A stretch of 64,000 nucleotides of DNA from Planktothrix serta PCC 8927. GTDB taxonomy: Bacteria; Cyanobacteriota; Cyanobacteriia; Cyanobacteriales; Microcoleaceae. Position 1 is the first letter of the stretch; each line of letters starts with the position of its first letter. The notes under the pieces were generated by a model, which saw only the letters and a program-made list of their open reading frames with translations, did not search any database and was not told the DNA's origin. The stretch spans positions 216,321 through 280,320 of the forward strand of contig NZ_LR734869.1 in the NCBI RefSeq assembly GCF_900010725.2, given 5' to 3'. Position numbers and translations under genes: made by a program. Shown here in pieces: positions 45,494 to 54,143 of the stretch.

Positions 45494-47641
45494 TTATGAT
45501 TTTAAAAAATTTAAGTGTTGTCCATCAAGTTGCAAGAGATTATCTAAGCTTCCTTGTAATTTTAATTGACTTTCTTCTAAATAAATAATCTCATCTGCTC
45601 TCCTATTAACACTAGGACGATGACTAATTAAAATTGTGGTTTTCCCTTGACGATACTGTAATAACTCATCTAATAAATTTTCTTCGCTAATGGGATCTAA
45701 TCCTGATGTAGATTCATCTAAAATTAAGATCGGGGGATCATTGACAATCGCTCTAGCTATGGCTAATCTTTGACGCTGACCCCCGGATAAATTAGCCCCA
45801 AATTCGCCTAAAACTGTAAAATATTTATCAGGAAGTTTATCAATAAAATTATCCGCTTGGGCAAATTGACACGCTTTGACAATTTCTTCAAAGGTAACAT
45901 GAGGTGATCCAATTCTAAAATTTTCAATAATACTCCGGCTCCAAAATTGAGCTTCTTGGGGAACTAAAATCACTTGTTTTCTAATACATTCTAAACTTAA
46001 ATTTTGTAAATTATAAGCCCCGACTCTAATTGTTCCTCCCTGCAATTCATATAATCCCGCTAGAAGTTTTACCAAGGTACTTTTTCCACAACCTGATTCT
46101 CCAATAATTGCTGTAACTTTCCCCCCTTTAATATTAACATTAAAATCTTTAAATAAATCTAATCTTCCCGCATGATGATATAATATATTTTCACAGTAAA
46201 TTATATCATTATTTTTAAATGTTACCCATTCTTTTTGAGCGTCATTATCGGTTTCTGAAGGATAATCAATCACAGAAAAAATTCGTTGAATAATAATTCT
46301 TATTCTAACAAGTTCAGTCAGTAAACCCACTACTGTTTTAATAAACACAGTAAAATTAACACTCATACTATTAAAGGCTAAGAGTTGTCCGATGGTTAAT
46401 TCTTTATTAATAACTAAGATACTCCCAAACCACAATAAAACGATTCCTCCAATACTAGAAATAATCTCAGAGAAATTAAAATTTGTTACTCCAATTTGTC
46501 CGATTTTAAATTCTAAATTGGCTAATCTGCCAAAACGAGTTTGTAAATCTTCCCAGAATTGAGGTTCGGCTGTCGTTGTTTTTAAGGTAATTGCACCTTT
46601 GAAACTTTCGATTAAAACCCCGTGAGTTTCGCCTTCTAATACCATAATATCTTTAATTTTTTTTCTTAAAGACATCAAAAAGAATAAAGATGATGTCGCA
46701 CTTAATAAAGTAATAGATATGATTAATAAAGTTAATTTATAACTATAAAATAGCATTAGACTCAACGAAATAATAGCGGTAAAAGATTGAGTTAAAACTC
46801 TAACAAACGATTGAGAAATAAAGAAATTAATTTCTTGAATATCTTTTAAACGGCTCACCACTTCCCCACTGCGATGAGTTTCATAATATTGTAAGGGTAA
46901 ATTTAATATTTTCCGACCAAATTCTTTAATTAATCCTAATTGTAACCGATTAGAAAATTGCATACTTAAGTTAGCTTGAATCACTTGTAATCCACTACTA
47001 ACTAAGTTCATGATAATAATCGCTATGGCTAATCCTCTTAGGATTTGTTCTTCTCCTCTAATTAATACATCATCCGTTAAGATTTGAATCAGAAAGGGTG
47101 AGGTTAAGGCTAAAAGACCGAGAACAATATTAATTAATAAAACTTCAAATAAAATAAATTTATAAGGCGCAATACGCTGAAAAAATCTCCCAATTCCCTC
47201 AATTTTATCGTCAGGTTGTTGAGCAAAACGTACCGGATCAGGTTGTAATAAAAGAGTAATAAATCCTGACCAACTTTCTGATAATTCTTGACGAGTCACA
47301 TAACGCATCCCCACACCGGGATCTGCAATAATATATTTTTTGCCTTTTTGTCCATATAAAACCACATAATGATAACCTTTCCAGTAAATAATTGCGGGTA
47401 AAGGTGCATCTTTCATTTGATCTAATATTTGCGGTTGCGCTCTGGTGGAACGCGCATCAAATCCTAAATTTTCTGCACCCCTTCTTAAACCTGTTAATGT
47501 TGTTCCTAATTGACCCGTACCAACGGCTTCTCTAATGCGATTAATACTAAAATTTTTGTGATAATATTTAACAATTGTAGCTAAACAAGCTGCTCCGCAA
47601 TCTTCTTCGCTATGTTGCAAGACAATCGGATATTTTTGCAT
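45494..47641 (-). CDS. Peptidase-containing ABC transporter (PCAT, C39)
   Basis: 715 residues. The N-terminal C39 peptidase has the triad Cys15 (SEEDCGAACLA), His91 (GYHYVVLYG) and Asp107 (IIADPG), plus Gln9. A six-helix ABC domain (about 155-445) follows, then the ATPase: Walker A GESGCGKST, signature LSGGQRQRLAIARA, Walker B ILILDESTSGLD. Such transporters cut leaders after a double glycine and export the core peptide. Four GG-leader peptide genes and a HlyD-type gene are nearby, which identifies the likely substrates. Confidence 0.95.
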   Translation of the reverse strand: MQKYPIVLQHSEEDCGAACLATIVKYYHKNFSINRIREAVGTGQLGTTLTGLRRGAENLGFDARSTRAQPQILDQMKDAPLPAIIYWKGYHYVVLYGQKGKKYIIADPGVGMRYVTRQELSESWSGFITLLLQPDPVRFAQQPDDKIEGIGRFFQRIAPYKFILFEVLLINIVLGLLALTSPFLIQILTDDVLIRGEEQILRGLAIAIIIMNLVSSGLQVIQANLSMQFSNRLQLGLIKEFGRKILNLPLQYYETHRSGEVVSRLKDIQEINFFISQSFVRVLTQSFTAIISLSLMLFYSYKLTLLIISITLLSATSSLFFLMSLRKKIKDIMVLEGETHGVLIESFKGAITLKTTTAEPQFWEDLQTRFGRLANLEFKIGQIGVTNFNFSEIISSIGGIVLLWFGSILVINKELTIGQLLAFNSMSVNFTVFIKTVVGLLTELVRIRIIIQRIFSVIDYPSETDNDAQKEWVTFKNNDIIYCENILYHHAGRLDLFKDFNVNIKGGKVTAIIGESGCGKSTLVKLLAGLYELQGGTIRVGAYNLQNLSLECIRKQVILVPQEAQFWSRSIIENFRIGSPHVTFEEIVKACQFAQADNFIDKLPDKYFTVLGEFGANLSGGQRQRLAIARAIVNDPPILILDESTSGLDPISEENLLDELLQYRQGKTTILISHRPSVNRRADEIIYLEESQLKLQGSLDNLLQLDGQHLNFLKS

Positions 47642-47644
47642 AAG

Positions 47645-47896
47645 TTAAAGATGACGAATACTTTGAACATCTTGTTCTAAATCATTTTCAGTATAGGGTA
47701 AATAAGCTTTTTCTTGCTTAAGAAATTCGTAGGTTTCCCAACGAGAAGCAAATTTGAGTATTCGTCTTACTTCAGAAGCACCAATTTGACCTTGACGGTA
47801 ATAATCGGCAGTGATTAGTTCCAAAATACGCCGAGAAATATTAACAGACTGTAATTTTTCTGCTATTTCATCAGGGAGTTCAAGGGTGATTTGCAT
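47645..47896 (-). CDS. UPF0175 family protein, possible orphan antitoxin
   Basis: 83 residues: MQITLELPDEIAEKLQSVNI, a ITADYYRQGQIGASEVRRIL helix-turn-helix-like region and WETYEFLKQEKAYLPY. This is the UPF0175 pattern, usually encoded beside a PIN-type toxin as antitoxin. No toxin gene is adjacent; the PCAT gene starts 3 bases downstream, so this gene probably shares the transporter transcript. Confidence 0.8.
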   Translation of the reverse strand: MQITLELPDEIAEKLQSVNISRRILELITADYYRQGQIGASEVRRILKFASRWETYEFLKQEKAYLPYTENDLEQDVQSIRHL

Positions 47897-47924
47897 AGTG
47901 ATTTTTGGGTTATAGTTTTGTAAT

Positions 47925-48194
47925 CTACTCTATTGAACTAACAAAAGTTACAGCCCGCAGTTCTTCTTGAAAAATCCGGCGTAGTGTATCTTCATCTAAG
48001 GGGAGTTTGGCTTGATCAAGATATTGTCGTAACGCTTGATTGATCATTGTTTGATAACCTTTCCCCTCAGCGTCTCCTTTTTGTCTAAACGCTTCTAAGA
48101 TATCATTATCAATATAGATGGTAATGCGAGTTTTACCTTCTTGTGGGACGATTGCACCCCGTTTAGCCTGATCAAAATCATATTCCGGTTTCAT
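47925..48194 (-). CDS. brnA: BrnA-family antitoxin
   Basis: 89 residues. Ribbon-helix-helix core: GKTRITIYIDNDILEAFRQK, then YQTMINQALRQYLDQ. BrnA represses its own operon and neutralises BrnT. It overlaps the brnT gene by 17 bases, so the pair looks intact and translationally coupled. Confidence 0.88.
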   Translation of the reverse strand: MKPEYDFDQAKRGAIVPQEGKTRITIYIDNDILEAFRQKGDAEGKGYQTMINQALRQYLDQAKLPLDEDTLRRIFQEELRAVTFVSSIE

Positions 48195-48450
48195 ATTTAC
48201 GTCTCTCCTTATGAGTAGCAGGACGGGCAGAAATTAAGCGAATGTTATCACCTCGATAAGTATAGACTACCACTAGCAAACGCCAAAGGTGATCCATCCC
48301 CATAACAATAAATCGCTGTTCACTTTGTGCTGATTGATCTTCAAAAGAAAGTGCACAAGGATCGAACAACACAGCCTCAGCATCAGAAAAACTGACTCCG
48401 TGTTTTTGTAAATTGCTTTTAGCTTTTTCGGGATTCCATTCAACTTGCAT
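48178..48450 (-). CDS. brnT: BrnT-family ribonuclease toxin
   Basis: 90 residues: EWNPEKAKSNLQKHGVSFSD, AEAVLFDPCALSFED, ERFIVMG-like segment QRFIVMGMDH, and the catalytic-end motif IRLISARPATHKERRKYE. BrnT is a RelE-fold RNase. Together with brnA it forms a complete toxin-antitoxin module lying between the peptide genes and the transporter. Confidence 0.9.
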   Translation of the reverse strand: MQVEWNPEKAKSNLQKHGVSFSDAEAVLFDPCALSFEDQSAQSEQRFIVMGMDHLWRLLVVVYTYRGDNIRLISARPATHKERRKYETGI

Positions 48451-48702
48451 ACATATATTATATGTATTCGTGAGAATTATGTCTAAATTGATTTAGGGTT
48501 TTCTGAATAATTGATCTGTGAGGGGTAAGAGTTCAGGAGTTAGGTGAAGAAGTTAGAATCGTCTCTTTTCATAAATAGCTAAAAAATAAGTTAAACTTCC
48601 GAAACTATAATATCTCGGAAGTCGTGATTTGAGTTATTAAAATTTAATCAATACTCGTATTACATTATTCCCTGCATTTTGGGTCTATCTAAATTCCAAT
48701 GC

Positions 48703-48852
48703 TTATAAATTTAACACTCCCCTTTTGCCACCCCGGACAAATACTTCTTCTTGGGCTGTAATATCAGTAAATAAAGCATTGCTGCGAATATCTGGGCTAG
48801 GTTTTTGGGTTTTGTTTGTGGTAGTAGCGGAATTGTTTTCAGTAGCTTTCAT
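48703..48852 (-). CDS. Double-glycine leader peptide, copy 1
   Basis: 49 residues from the ATG at 48852, preceded by AAAGGT. The variable Asn/Thr-rich start is followed by RSNALFTDITAQEEVFVRGG and the short tail KRGVLNL. The leader is the same as in three neighbouring genes; the tail is unrelated. The leader fits the cyanobacterial bacteriocin-type LFTD(L/I)..EE..V.GG pattern cut by C39 transporters. It is the shortest tail, and might be inactive. The plus-strand frame across it is a shadow. Confidence 0.85.
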   Translation of the reverse strand: MKATENNSATTTNKTQKPSPDIRSNALFTDITAQEEVFVRGGKRGVLNL

Positions 48853-48887
48853 GATTTTGACCTTTTTGTTAATTAATGAAAATTGGT

Positions 48888-49040
48888 TTAATATAATAGT
48901 TCTGGCGCACGGAATCGCTGTGTTCCGCCGCGTACAAAGACTTCTTCTTGGGCTGTAATATCAGTGAATAAAGCATTGCTGCGAATATTTTTGCTAATTT
49001 TATCGATGTTGTTTTTAGAATTGTTGTGATTAGTTTTCAT
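48888..49040 (-). CDS. Double-glycine leader peptide, copy 2
   Basis: 50 residues from the ATG at 49040, with GAGGG before it. It carries RSNALFTDITAQEEVFVRGG and the tail TQRFRAPELLY after the double glycine. There is no Cys, Ser-rich or other obvious modification site. It lies 35 bases upstream of copy 1, and an operon is likely. Confidence 0.87.
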   Translation of the reverse strand: MKTNHNNSKNNIDKISKNIRSNALFTDITAQEEVFVRGGTQRFRAPELLY

Positions 49041-49093
49041 AGTTTTACCCTCAATTTAATAATTGCTGTCAGTAGAGAAAGAAAAATTAATAG

Positions 49094-49276
49094 TTAGCTG
49101 AATGTCTTGCCTAACTCCATGATAATCTTGCTTAACCAGTTCGTTTCACCCCGTCCACCCCCGCCCCGGACAAATACTTCTTCTTGTGCTGTAATATCAG
49201 TAAATAAAGCATTGTTGTGAATGTCTGGGCTGGTTTTGTCGGTATTGTTTTTAGAATTTTTATGATTAGCTTTCAT
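49094..49276 (-). CDS. Double-glycine leader peptide, copy 3
   Basis: 60 residues. The leader reads NNALFTDITAQEEVFVRGG. The tail has two more glycines, then RGETNWLSKIIMELGKTFS, an amphipathic cationic helix like those of small bacteriocins. Cleavage could follow either GG pair. It has the longest tail of the four. Confidence 0.9.
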   Translation of the reverse strand: MKANHKNSKNNTDKTSPDIHNNALFTDITAQEEVFVRGGGGRGETNWLSKIIMELGKTFS

Positions 49277-49348
49277 GGTTTTATCCTCTTGGCAAATTAG
49301 CTGATGTTTATGGATGCAATTTATGAGTTTTGAGGAGAAGCAATTTAA

Positions 49349-49519
49349 TTAAAAGCATTTCCGGTGTACAATGCCTGGGCCTGATTCATCATATTGAGCG
49401 CCACCGCGTACAAACACTTCTTCTTGGGCTGTAATATCAGTGAATAAAGCATTGCTGCGAATATCTTTGCTGGTTTTGTCGGTTTTGTTGGTGGTAACGG
49501 AATTTTTAATGGTTTTCAT
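49349..49519 (-). CDS. Double-glycine leader peptide, copy 4
   Basis: 56 residues from the ATG at 49519, with TAGGAAAG upstream. It has RSNALFTDITAQEEVFVRGG followed by AQYDESGPGIVHRKCF. The tail has the only Cys among the four. As the first gene of the array on this strand, it is nearest to the promoter region shared with the divergent HlyD gene. Confidence 0.87.
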   Translation of the reverse strand: MKTIKNSVTTNKTDKTSKDIRSNALFTDITAQEEVFVRGGAQYDESGPGIVHRKCF

Positions 49520-49720
49520 GGGTGCTTTCCTATTGAGGTAGAAGTGTACTGGTTTTTGTATAATCTCAACATAACCCCTTAAAACCCCACTGTAAATTCG
49601 TAAATTTACTAGACTTTTTTTTAGGATTAATACTTTACAAAAGCTTTATATTAGGGCGAAATAGGTCAAAAAAAAGTCCGAAAGACTTGATAATAATCGA
49701 ATTGAGCCATATCCGTAATT

Positions 49721-51187
49721 ATGCTGAGAAAACCCAACCCTGATTATCTTCCCATCCATCAAGAGGATGAATTTTTGCCCCCTGTCAGTGGTTGGACAAT
49801 TTTTGGGGGCTTATTTTTAGTCGGGACAGTTGCGATCGCTTTAATAATATCAGCCTTTACTCCCTTACCCGTGACGGTGAAAGCGATCGCAATGGTGCGT
49901 CCCAATGGAGAGGTAAAATTAGTACAAGCACCCACCGAGGGGACTGTTACCAAAATTGAGGTTAAAGAAAATCAAACAGTAACTCAAGGACAAGCATTAG
50001 TCACCCTAGATGCTTCTCGCTTGAACACTCGTGAAGCTCAACTTCAGGGAAATGAGCGACAAAATTTACAACAATTACAACAAATTTCAGAACAATTAAA
50101 CAACTTAAATCTACAAATAGATGCAGAAACCGAAAAAATGAATCGAGCTATTTCTGGCGCACAAGCTGATTATTTGCGGATGGAAAAAGAACATCAAGAA
50201 CACAGTTTAACCGTAGAAGCTCAAGTCAATGAAGCTAGAGCAAATGTGCAAATGGCAGAAGAAGACTGGCAAAAATCTAAAAGCGATCTTAAAGCCGCAG
50301 AAGCTTCTTTACGCGGCAGTGAATCAGCCTTAAAAATTGCTGAACAAAAAAGCGATCGCTATCAACAAGTTGGAGAATCTGCTTTAGGCAAAAATCGATT
50401 AGAAGAAGCTCAATTTGCCGTTGAACAACAACAGGAATTAATCGCAGAAAAGCAAGCATTATTACAAAGTCAAAAACAATCCGTCAGCCGCCAATTAAAA
50501 GCAGTAGAATCGGCAAAATCTCGGTTACAAGCTGCCTTAGCTACTGTTGATCCGAGTGATGGATTAGTGATCATGGCGCAGGAAAAAATAGCTCAGGAAA
50601 AAGCGACAGGAGAAGCTATTTTAGCTCGTTTAAGTCAAGAAAAAAGTAGTTTATTACAGCATAAAAGTGAACTAGAAAAACAATTAAGTAGTGATCAGCA
50701 AGAGTCATTACAAGTGCAAAAAGAAATTAACAAAACAATTGTTTCTGCACCGATATCAGGAGTGATTCTAAAATTAAATTTGCGAAATCCTAATCAAACT
50801 GTTCGTGTCGGGGAAGAAATAGCCCAAATTGCCCCTATTAATACTCCTCTAGTAATTAAAGCTAAGGTTTCTCCGGGGGATATTGGCAAAGTAAAAATCG
50901 GGCAAAAATCACAAATGCGGGTGAGTGCTTATCCTTACCCAGATTATGGAATTTTAGCCGGAAAAGTAATCGAGATTTCTCCTGATGCGATTATCCCCCA
51001 AAATACAGGTGTTAATTCTATTCTTCCTTATTATGAAGTCACCATTCAACCCGATAAAATTTATTTAAAAGATGATCCAAAGAATACTTTACAGCCCGGT
51101 ATGGAAATTCAGGCAGATATTATTGCTAAAAATGAAACCGTGTTAACCTTTATTTTACGCAAAGCCAGATTATTAACAGATTTATAA
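49721..51187 (+). CDS. HlyD-family membrane fusion protein
   Basis: 488 residues. One N-terminal membrane segment (GWTIFGGLFLVGTVAIALII) is followed by a lipoyl half-motif (VQAPTEGTVTKIEVKENQTV), a long Gln/Glu/Lys coiled-coil hairpin (about 100-330) and the returning half (APISGVILKLNLRNPNQTV), then a beta-barrel. This is the adaptor of type I-like export. It faces away from the peptide genes across a 200-base shared promoter region; the PCAT is 2 kb off. No TolC gene is present locally. Confidence 0.93.
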   Translation: MLRKPNPDYLPIHQEDEFLPPVSGWTIFGGLFLVGTVAIALIISAFTPLPVTVKAIAMVRPNGEVKLVQAPTEGTVTKIEVKENQTVTQGQALVTLDASRLNTREAQLQGNERQNLQQLQQISEQLNNLNLQIDAETEKMNRAISGAQADYLRMEKEHQEHSLTVEAQVNEARANVQMAEEDWQKSKSDLKAAEASLRGSESALKIAEQKSDRYQQVGESALGKNRLEEAQFAVEQQQELIAEKQALLQSQKQSVSRQLKAVESAKSRLQAALATVDPSDGLVIMAQEKIAQEKATGEAILARLSQEKSSLLQHKSELEKQLSSDQQESLQVQKEINKTIVSAPISGVILKLNLRNPNQTVRVGEEIAQIAPINTPLVIKAKVSPGDIGKVKIGQKSQMRVSAYPYPDYGILAGKVIEISPDAIIPQNTGVNSILPYYEVTIQPDKIYLKDDPKNTLQPGMEIQADIIAKNETVLTFILRKARLLTDL

Positions 51188-51494
51188 TTTCTTTGTGCCT
51201 TTGTGTCTTTGTGGTTAAATTAAAGCTTGATTCTGTTAGGATACCTGGACGGAATTCTGGACTTTGAATGATTGAAATTGGGATTTTTGATGGGCGGAGC
51301 CCATCCTACGAAGGTTTAAGCATCATTCTTGGCTTTTCTGCCTGTCTTTGTCCCCTCTTGATAAATTCATGATCACTTCTGTGTCACAAGACTCGTAAAA
51401 TAGTGATGTTAAGACTTTGCTCCTGCAATTTGGGCAAAATTCAGTCCCCAGGAGTGAAATGCATGTTAACATCACCCCTATACAAAGCTGCATC
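51188..51494. other. Intergenic region before crtE
   Basis: Contains CTTTGTGCCTTTGTGTCTTTG (from 51191), a dispersed repeat whose inverse is near 24930, and a GATGGGC-GGA-GCCCATC hairpin at 51289-51305, also seen at 16283-16299. A 26-codon in-frame extension from a TTG at 51417 into the prenyl synthase is unlikely. Confidence 0.55.
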
Positions 51495-52421
51495 ATGGTA
51501 TTGGCAAGCGAAATTAACTCGCCGTTGGAGAGTTCTCAGTTTGATTTATCGGCGTATCTGACCCAACGGCAGACCCTGGTAGAACAGGCTTTAGATGCGT
51601 CTCTTCCTCTAACCTACCCTGAAAAAATCTATGAGGCAATGCGTTATTCCTTGCTGGCTGGAGGAAAGCGTCTGCGACCGATTTTGTGCCTCGCCACTTG
51701 TGAGTTAGTCGGTGGGACTGTAGAGATGGCCATGCCGACCGCCTGCGCCCTAGAAATGATTCATACCATGTCCTTGATTCATGATGATCTCCCGGCGATG
51801 GATAATGATGATTATCGTCGGGGAAAACTGACCAATCATAAGGTTTATGGAGAGGATATTGCCATTTTAGCCGGGGATGGTTTATTGAGTTATGCCTTTG
51901 AATTTGTCGCCACCCAAACTCTTAATGTTCCTGCCCATCAAGTGTTACAGGTCATTGCCCGTTTAGGTCGGGCGGTGGGGGCCGCAGGCTTAGTGGGGGG
52001 ACAGGTGGTAGATTTAGACTCGGAAGGATTAACGGATGTTTCCGAAGAAACCCTGACGTTTATTCATACCCATAAAACGGGGGCGTTATTAGAAGCTTGT
52101 GTGGTCTGTGGTGCGATTTTAGGCGGGGCTGACGAAACGGAAATTGAACGATTGTCTCGGTATGCGCGTAATATTGGTTTGGCGTTTCAGATTGTCGATG
52201 ATATTCTCGATATTACCGCCACTCAGGAGGAGCTCGGAAAAACTGCCGGGAAAGATTTAACCGCCCAAAAAGTGACCTACCCCAGTTTATGGGGGATAGA
52301 AGAATCCAAACGTCAAGCCCAGCAGTTAATTGCAGAAGCCAAAGCGGAATTATCTCACTATGGAGATCGGGCAATTCCCCTGTTAGCGATCGCAGATTTT
52401 ATCACTAATCGCACTCACTAA
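51495..52421 (+). CDS. crtE: Geranylgeranyl/farnesyl diphosphate synthase
   Basis: 308 residues from the ATG at 51495. Class I prenyl transferase: the first aspartate motif in [15 protein letters not shown], the second in IVDDILD, and GGKRLRPIL upstream. It makes the C15-C20 diphosphate for carotenoid, chlorophyll and quinone side chains. Chain length is not certain from sequence. The DUF212 gene begins 19 bases downstream, as in many cyanobacteria. Confidence 0.92.
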   Translation: MVLASEINSPLESSQFDLSAYLTQRQTLVEQALDASLPLTYPEKIYEAMRYSLLAGGKRLRPILCLATCELVGGTVEMAMPTACALEMIHTMSLIHDDLPAMDNDDYRRGKLTNHKVYGEDIAILAGDGLLSYAFEFVATQTLNVPAHQVLQVIARLGRAVGAAGLVGGQVVDLDSEGLTDVSEETLTFIHTHKTGALLEACVVCGAILGGADETEIERLSRYARNIGLAFQIVDDILDITATQEELGKTAGKDLTAQKVTYPSLWGIEESKRQAQQLIAEAKAELSHYGDRAIPLLAIADFITNRTH

Positions 52422-52440
52422 AGCTATTAATTTCTATTAT

Positions 52441-52923
52441 ATGCAAGATTTTTCTCAAATCCTCAATAACCAAGTGTTATGGGTTGCCCTATTAGCCTGT
52501 ATTCTAGCTCAACTGTCTAAATTGGCGGTTGAGTTAGTCCAACATGGCAAAATTAATCTGCGGGTGTTAGTGACAACGGGAGGAATGCCGAGTTCCCACT
52601 CGGCTTTTGTGGGGGCCTTAGCAACGGGAGTGGGCAAAACAATGGGATGGGGAAGCCCTGATTTTGCTATTGCTGTTGTTTTTGCCTTTATTGTCATGTA
52701 TGATGCGGCCGGAGTTCGTCAAGCGGCGGGAAAACAAGCTCGAATTTTAAATCAAATTATTGATGAAGTCTTTGAAGAACACAAACAGTTAAGCGAAGAA
52801 CGATTAATTGAATTATTAGGTCATACCCCCTTTCAAGTCATTGTCGGTTTAGGATTAGGCATTGCTATTGGTTCGTTTGCCGAATTAAATTGGCCTTTGC
52901 ATTTTATCCAAGCAGCACTGTAG
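52441..52923 (+). CDS. Divergent PAP2 family membrane protein (DUF212)
   Basis: 160 residues. Membrane segments and the motif TTGGMPSSHSAFVGALATG, followed by FAIAVVFAFIVMYDAAGVRQAAGKQA, are the DUF212/acid phosphatase-vanadium peroxidase-related pattern. Linkage to crtE suggests a role in prenyl-lipid or undecaprenyl phosphate handling (inference). Ends near a terminal hydrophobic helix, LGLGIAIGSFAELNW. Confidence 0.88.
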   Translation: MQDFSQILNNQVLWVALLACILAQLSKLAVELVQHGKINLRVLVTTGGMPSSHSAFVGALATGVGKTMGWGSPDFAIAVVFAFIVMYDAAGVRQAAGKQARILNQIIDEVFEEHKQLSEERLIELLGHTPFQVIVGLGLGIAIGSFAELNWPLHFIQAAL

Positions 52924-52964
52924 AAACGTTGTCATGTAACTTTTCTAGGCATTATCACTCTTTA

Positions 52965-53002
52965 CTGTTCCCTGTTCCCTGTTCCCTGTTCCCTGTTCCC
53001 TT
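52965..53002. repeat. GTTCCCT minisatellite (inverse GGGAACA)
   Basis: Four to five GTTCCCT units between the convergent DUF212 gene and its minus-strand neighbour; same family as at 3401, 15299 and 38478, but opposite orientation. Confidence 0.85.
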
Positions 53003-53008
53003 TTAAAA

Positions 53009-53698
53009 CTAAGGTTTAATCGCAGGACTAATTACTGTTACCCGATTACTATCGACTAACATTGACCAAAAGCCACGACTACTTAATTGTTTTAAGGTTG
53101 CTGTTGCTTTGTCAGAATTTGTTGTATATTCTACTAACAAATAAGGTCGTTGACCATAGGAAACTAAACCCACATCTCCGCCAATAACTGTTCGTAATTG
53201 TAAGGCTAATTCCGGTTGATTAAAATAATCCACTAACACTGCATAACCAGACCCTAAAGGTTGAGGATTATATCTCGTTGATTCTGGCTTAGAAGGGGAG
53301 GAGGGAGGGGTTTCTCGAACAACCGGGGTTAAGTTAGGACTAGGACGCGGTACCTGAGTTACCTCCTGTTTAACAACATAAGCAGGTAACTTAACTTTAT
53401 CTTGCAGATACGCGGCCCAATCTTCGGCAATCAATTGATCATCAAATCCCCCCACCCGTGTTACTAAATTACTCAAATAGCGACAAACTTCACTATTGAT
53501 ATCATTGGGTAACGTGCGCTGCACCAATTTCTGTTCCTCTGGAGTGTTACTGACGATCAATAACAGATATTCTCCCGGTTTTGGTGCGGCACACGTTTCT
53601 TGAGCTAAACTGCTTCGGGCTGCTAGACTCCAACTGCTGATCGTTAGAAGACTAAAAACGAGTATTGTGGACAACCCTTTGACACCATTTTGACGCAT
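53009..53698 (-). CDS. Exported hypothetical protein with SPOR-like C-terminus
   Basis: 229 residues from the ATG at 53698 (53725 adds 9 residues). Signal peptide: GLSTILVFSLLTISSWSLAA, cleaved near SLAQE. The middle is Pro/Ser-rich; the last 75 residues (GYAVLVDYFNQPELALQLRT ... RPYLLVEYTTNSDKATATLK) have SPOR-like spacing. Related in design to the gene at 38712. Function unknown; envelope location inferred. Confidence 0.65.
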   Translation of the reverse strand: MRQNGVKGLSTILVFSLLTISSWSLAARSSLAQETCAAPKPGEYLLLIVSNTPEEQKLVQRTLPNDINSEVCRYLSNLVTRVGGFDDQLIAEDWAAYLQDKVKLPAYVVKQEVTQVPRPSPNLTPVVRETPPSSPSKPESTRYNPQPLGSGYAVLVDYFNQPELALQLRTVIGGDVGLVSYGQRPYLLVEYTTNSDKATATLKQLSSRGFWSMLVDSNRVTVISPAIKP

Positions 53699-53773
53699 AA
53701 ACAGGAGGTTTACGGAATGAAGCAACAGCTTTCATTGTACTGACTCAGGGTTCAATAGTTGTACCCTTGATGT

Positions 53774-54103
53774 TTAAGACGCCGTTGCCAAAGATGCCAA
53801 AGCATCAGGAATACTCGCAGTCGGTGCGGGAAATTCTCCCGTGAGGACATACTCTAAACGCAATTTCAACCAAACCACCACTTGTTTATTTGTGGAAATA
53901 ATAGCCACCGCAGGTTGAGGACATTTAGCTTTAATCTCAGCCATTTCCGGGGCTTCTAAAAAGGCAGGTTGCTGCACTAACCAAAAATCAAGTTCCTTTT
54001 CATTTTCCTGATAGTTGCGGGCGCGTTCGCGTAACACTTCTTCTAAGGGTTCTTCCTCAATTAAAAACTTGCGGCTGCCTAAAACGTAGTAATAAGTCTG
54101 CAT
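53774..54103 (-). CDS. ycf54: Ycf54, Mg-protoporphyrin ester cyclase factor
   Basis: 109 residues. Starts MQTYYYVLGSRKFLIEEEPL, with FWLVQQPAFLEAPEM and PAVAIISTNKQVVVWLKLRL, the Ycf54/DUF2488 pattern. It is needed for the aerobic ring-E cyclase of chlorophyll synthesis. It follows pdxJ by 40 bases on the same strand. Confidence 0.95.
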   Translation of the reverse strand: MQTYYYVLGSRKFLIEEEPLEEVLRERARNYQENEKELDFWLVQQPAFLEAPEMAEIKAKCPQPAVAIISTNKQVVVWLKLRLEYVLTGEFPAPTASIPDALASLATAS

Positions 54104-54143
54104 GGTTAATCATTGTAAATTCTGCAATGGGACGATTTGGGGG

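Noticed and set aside
48725-48958. 77-codon plus-strand frame among the peptide genes
   Set aside because: It is antisense to two of the GG-leader peptides, which share a conserved leader and have ribosome sites; the plus-strand frame has no such support.
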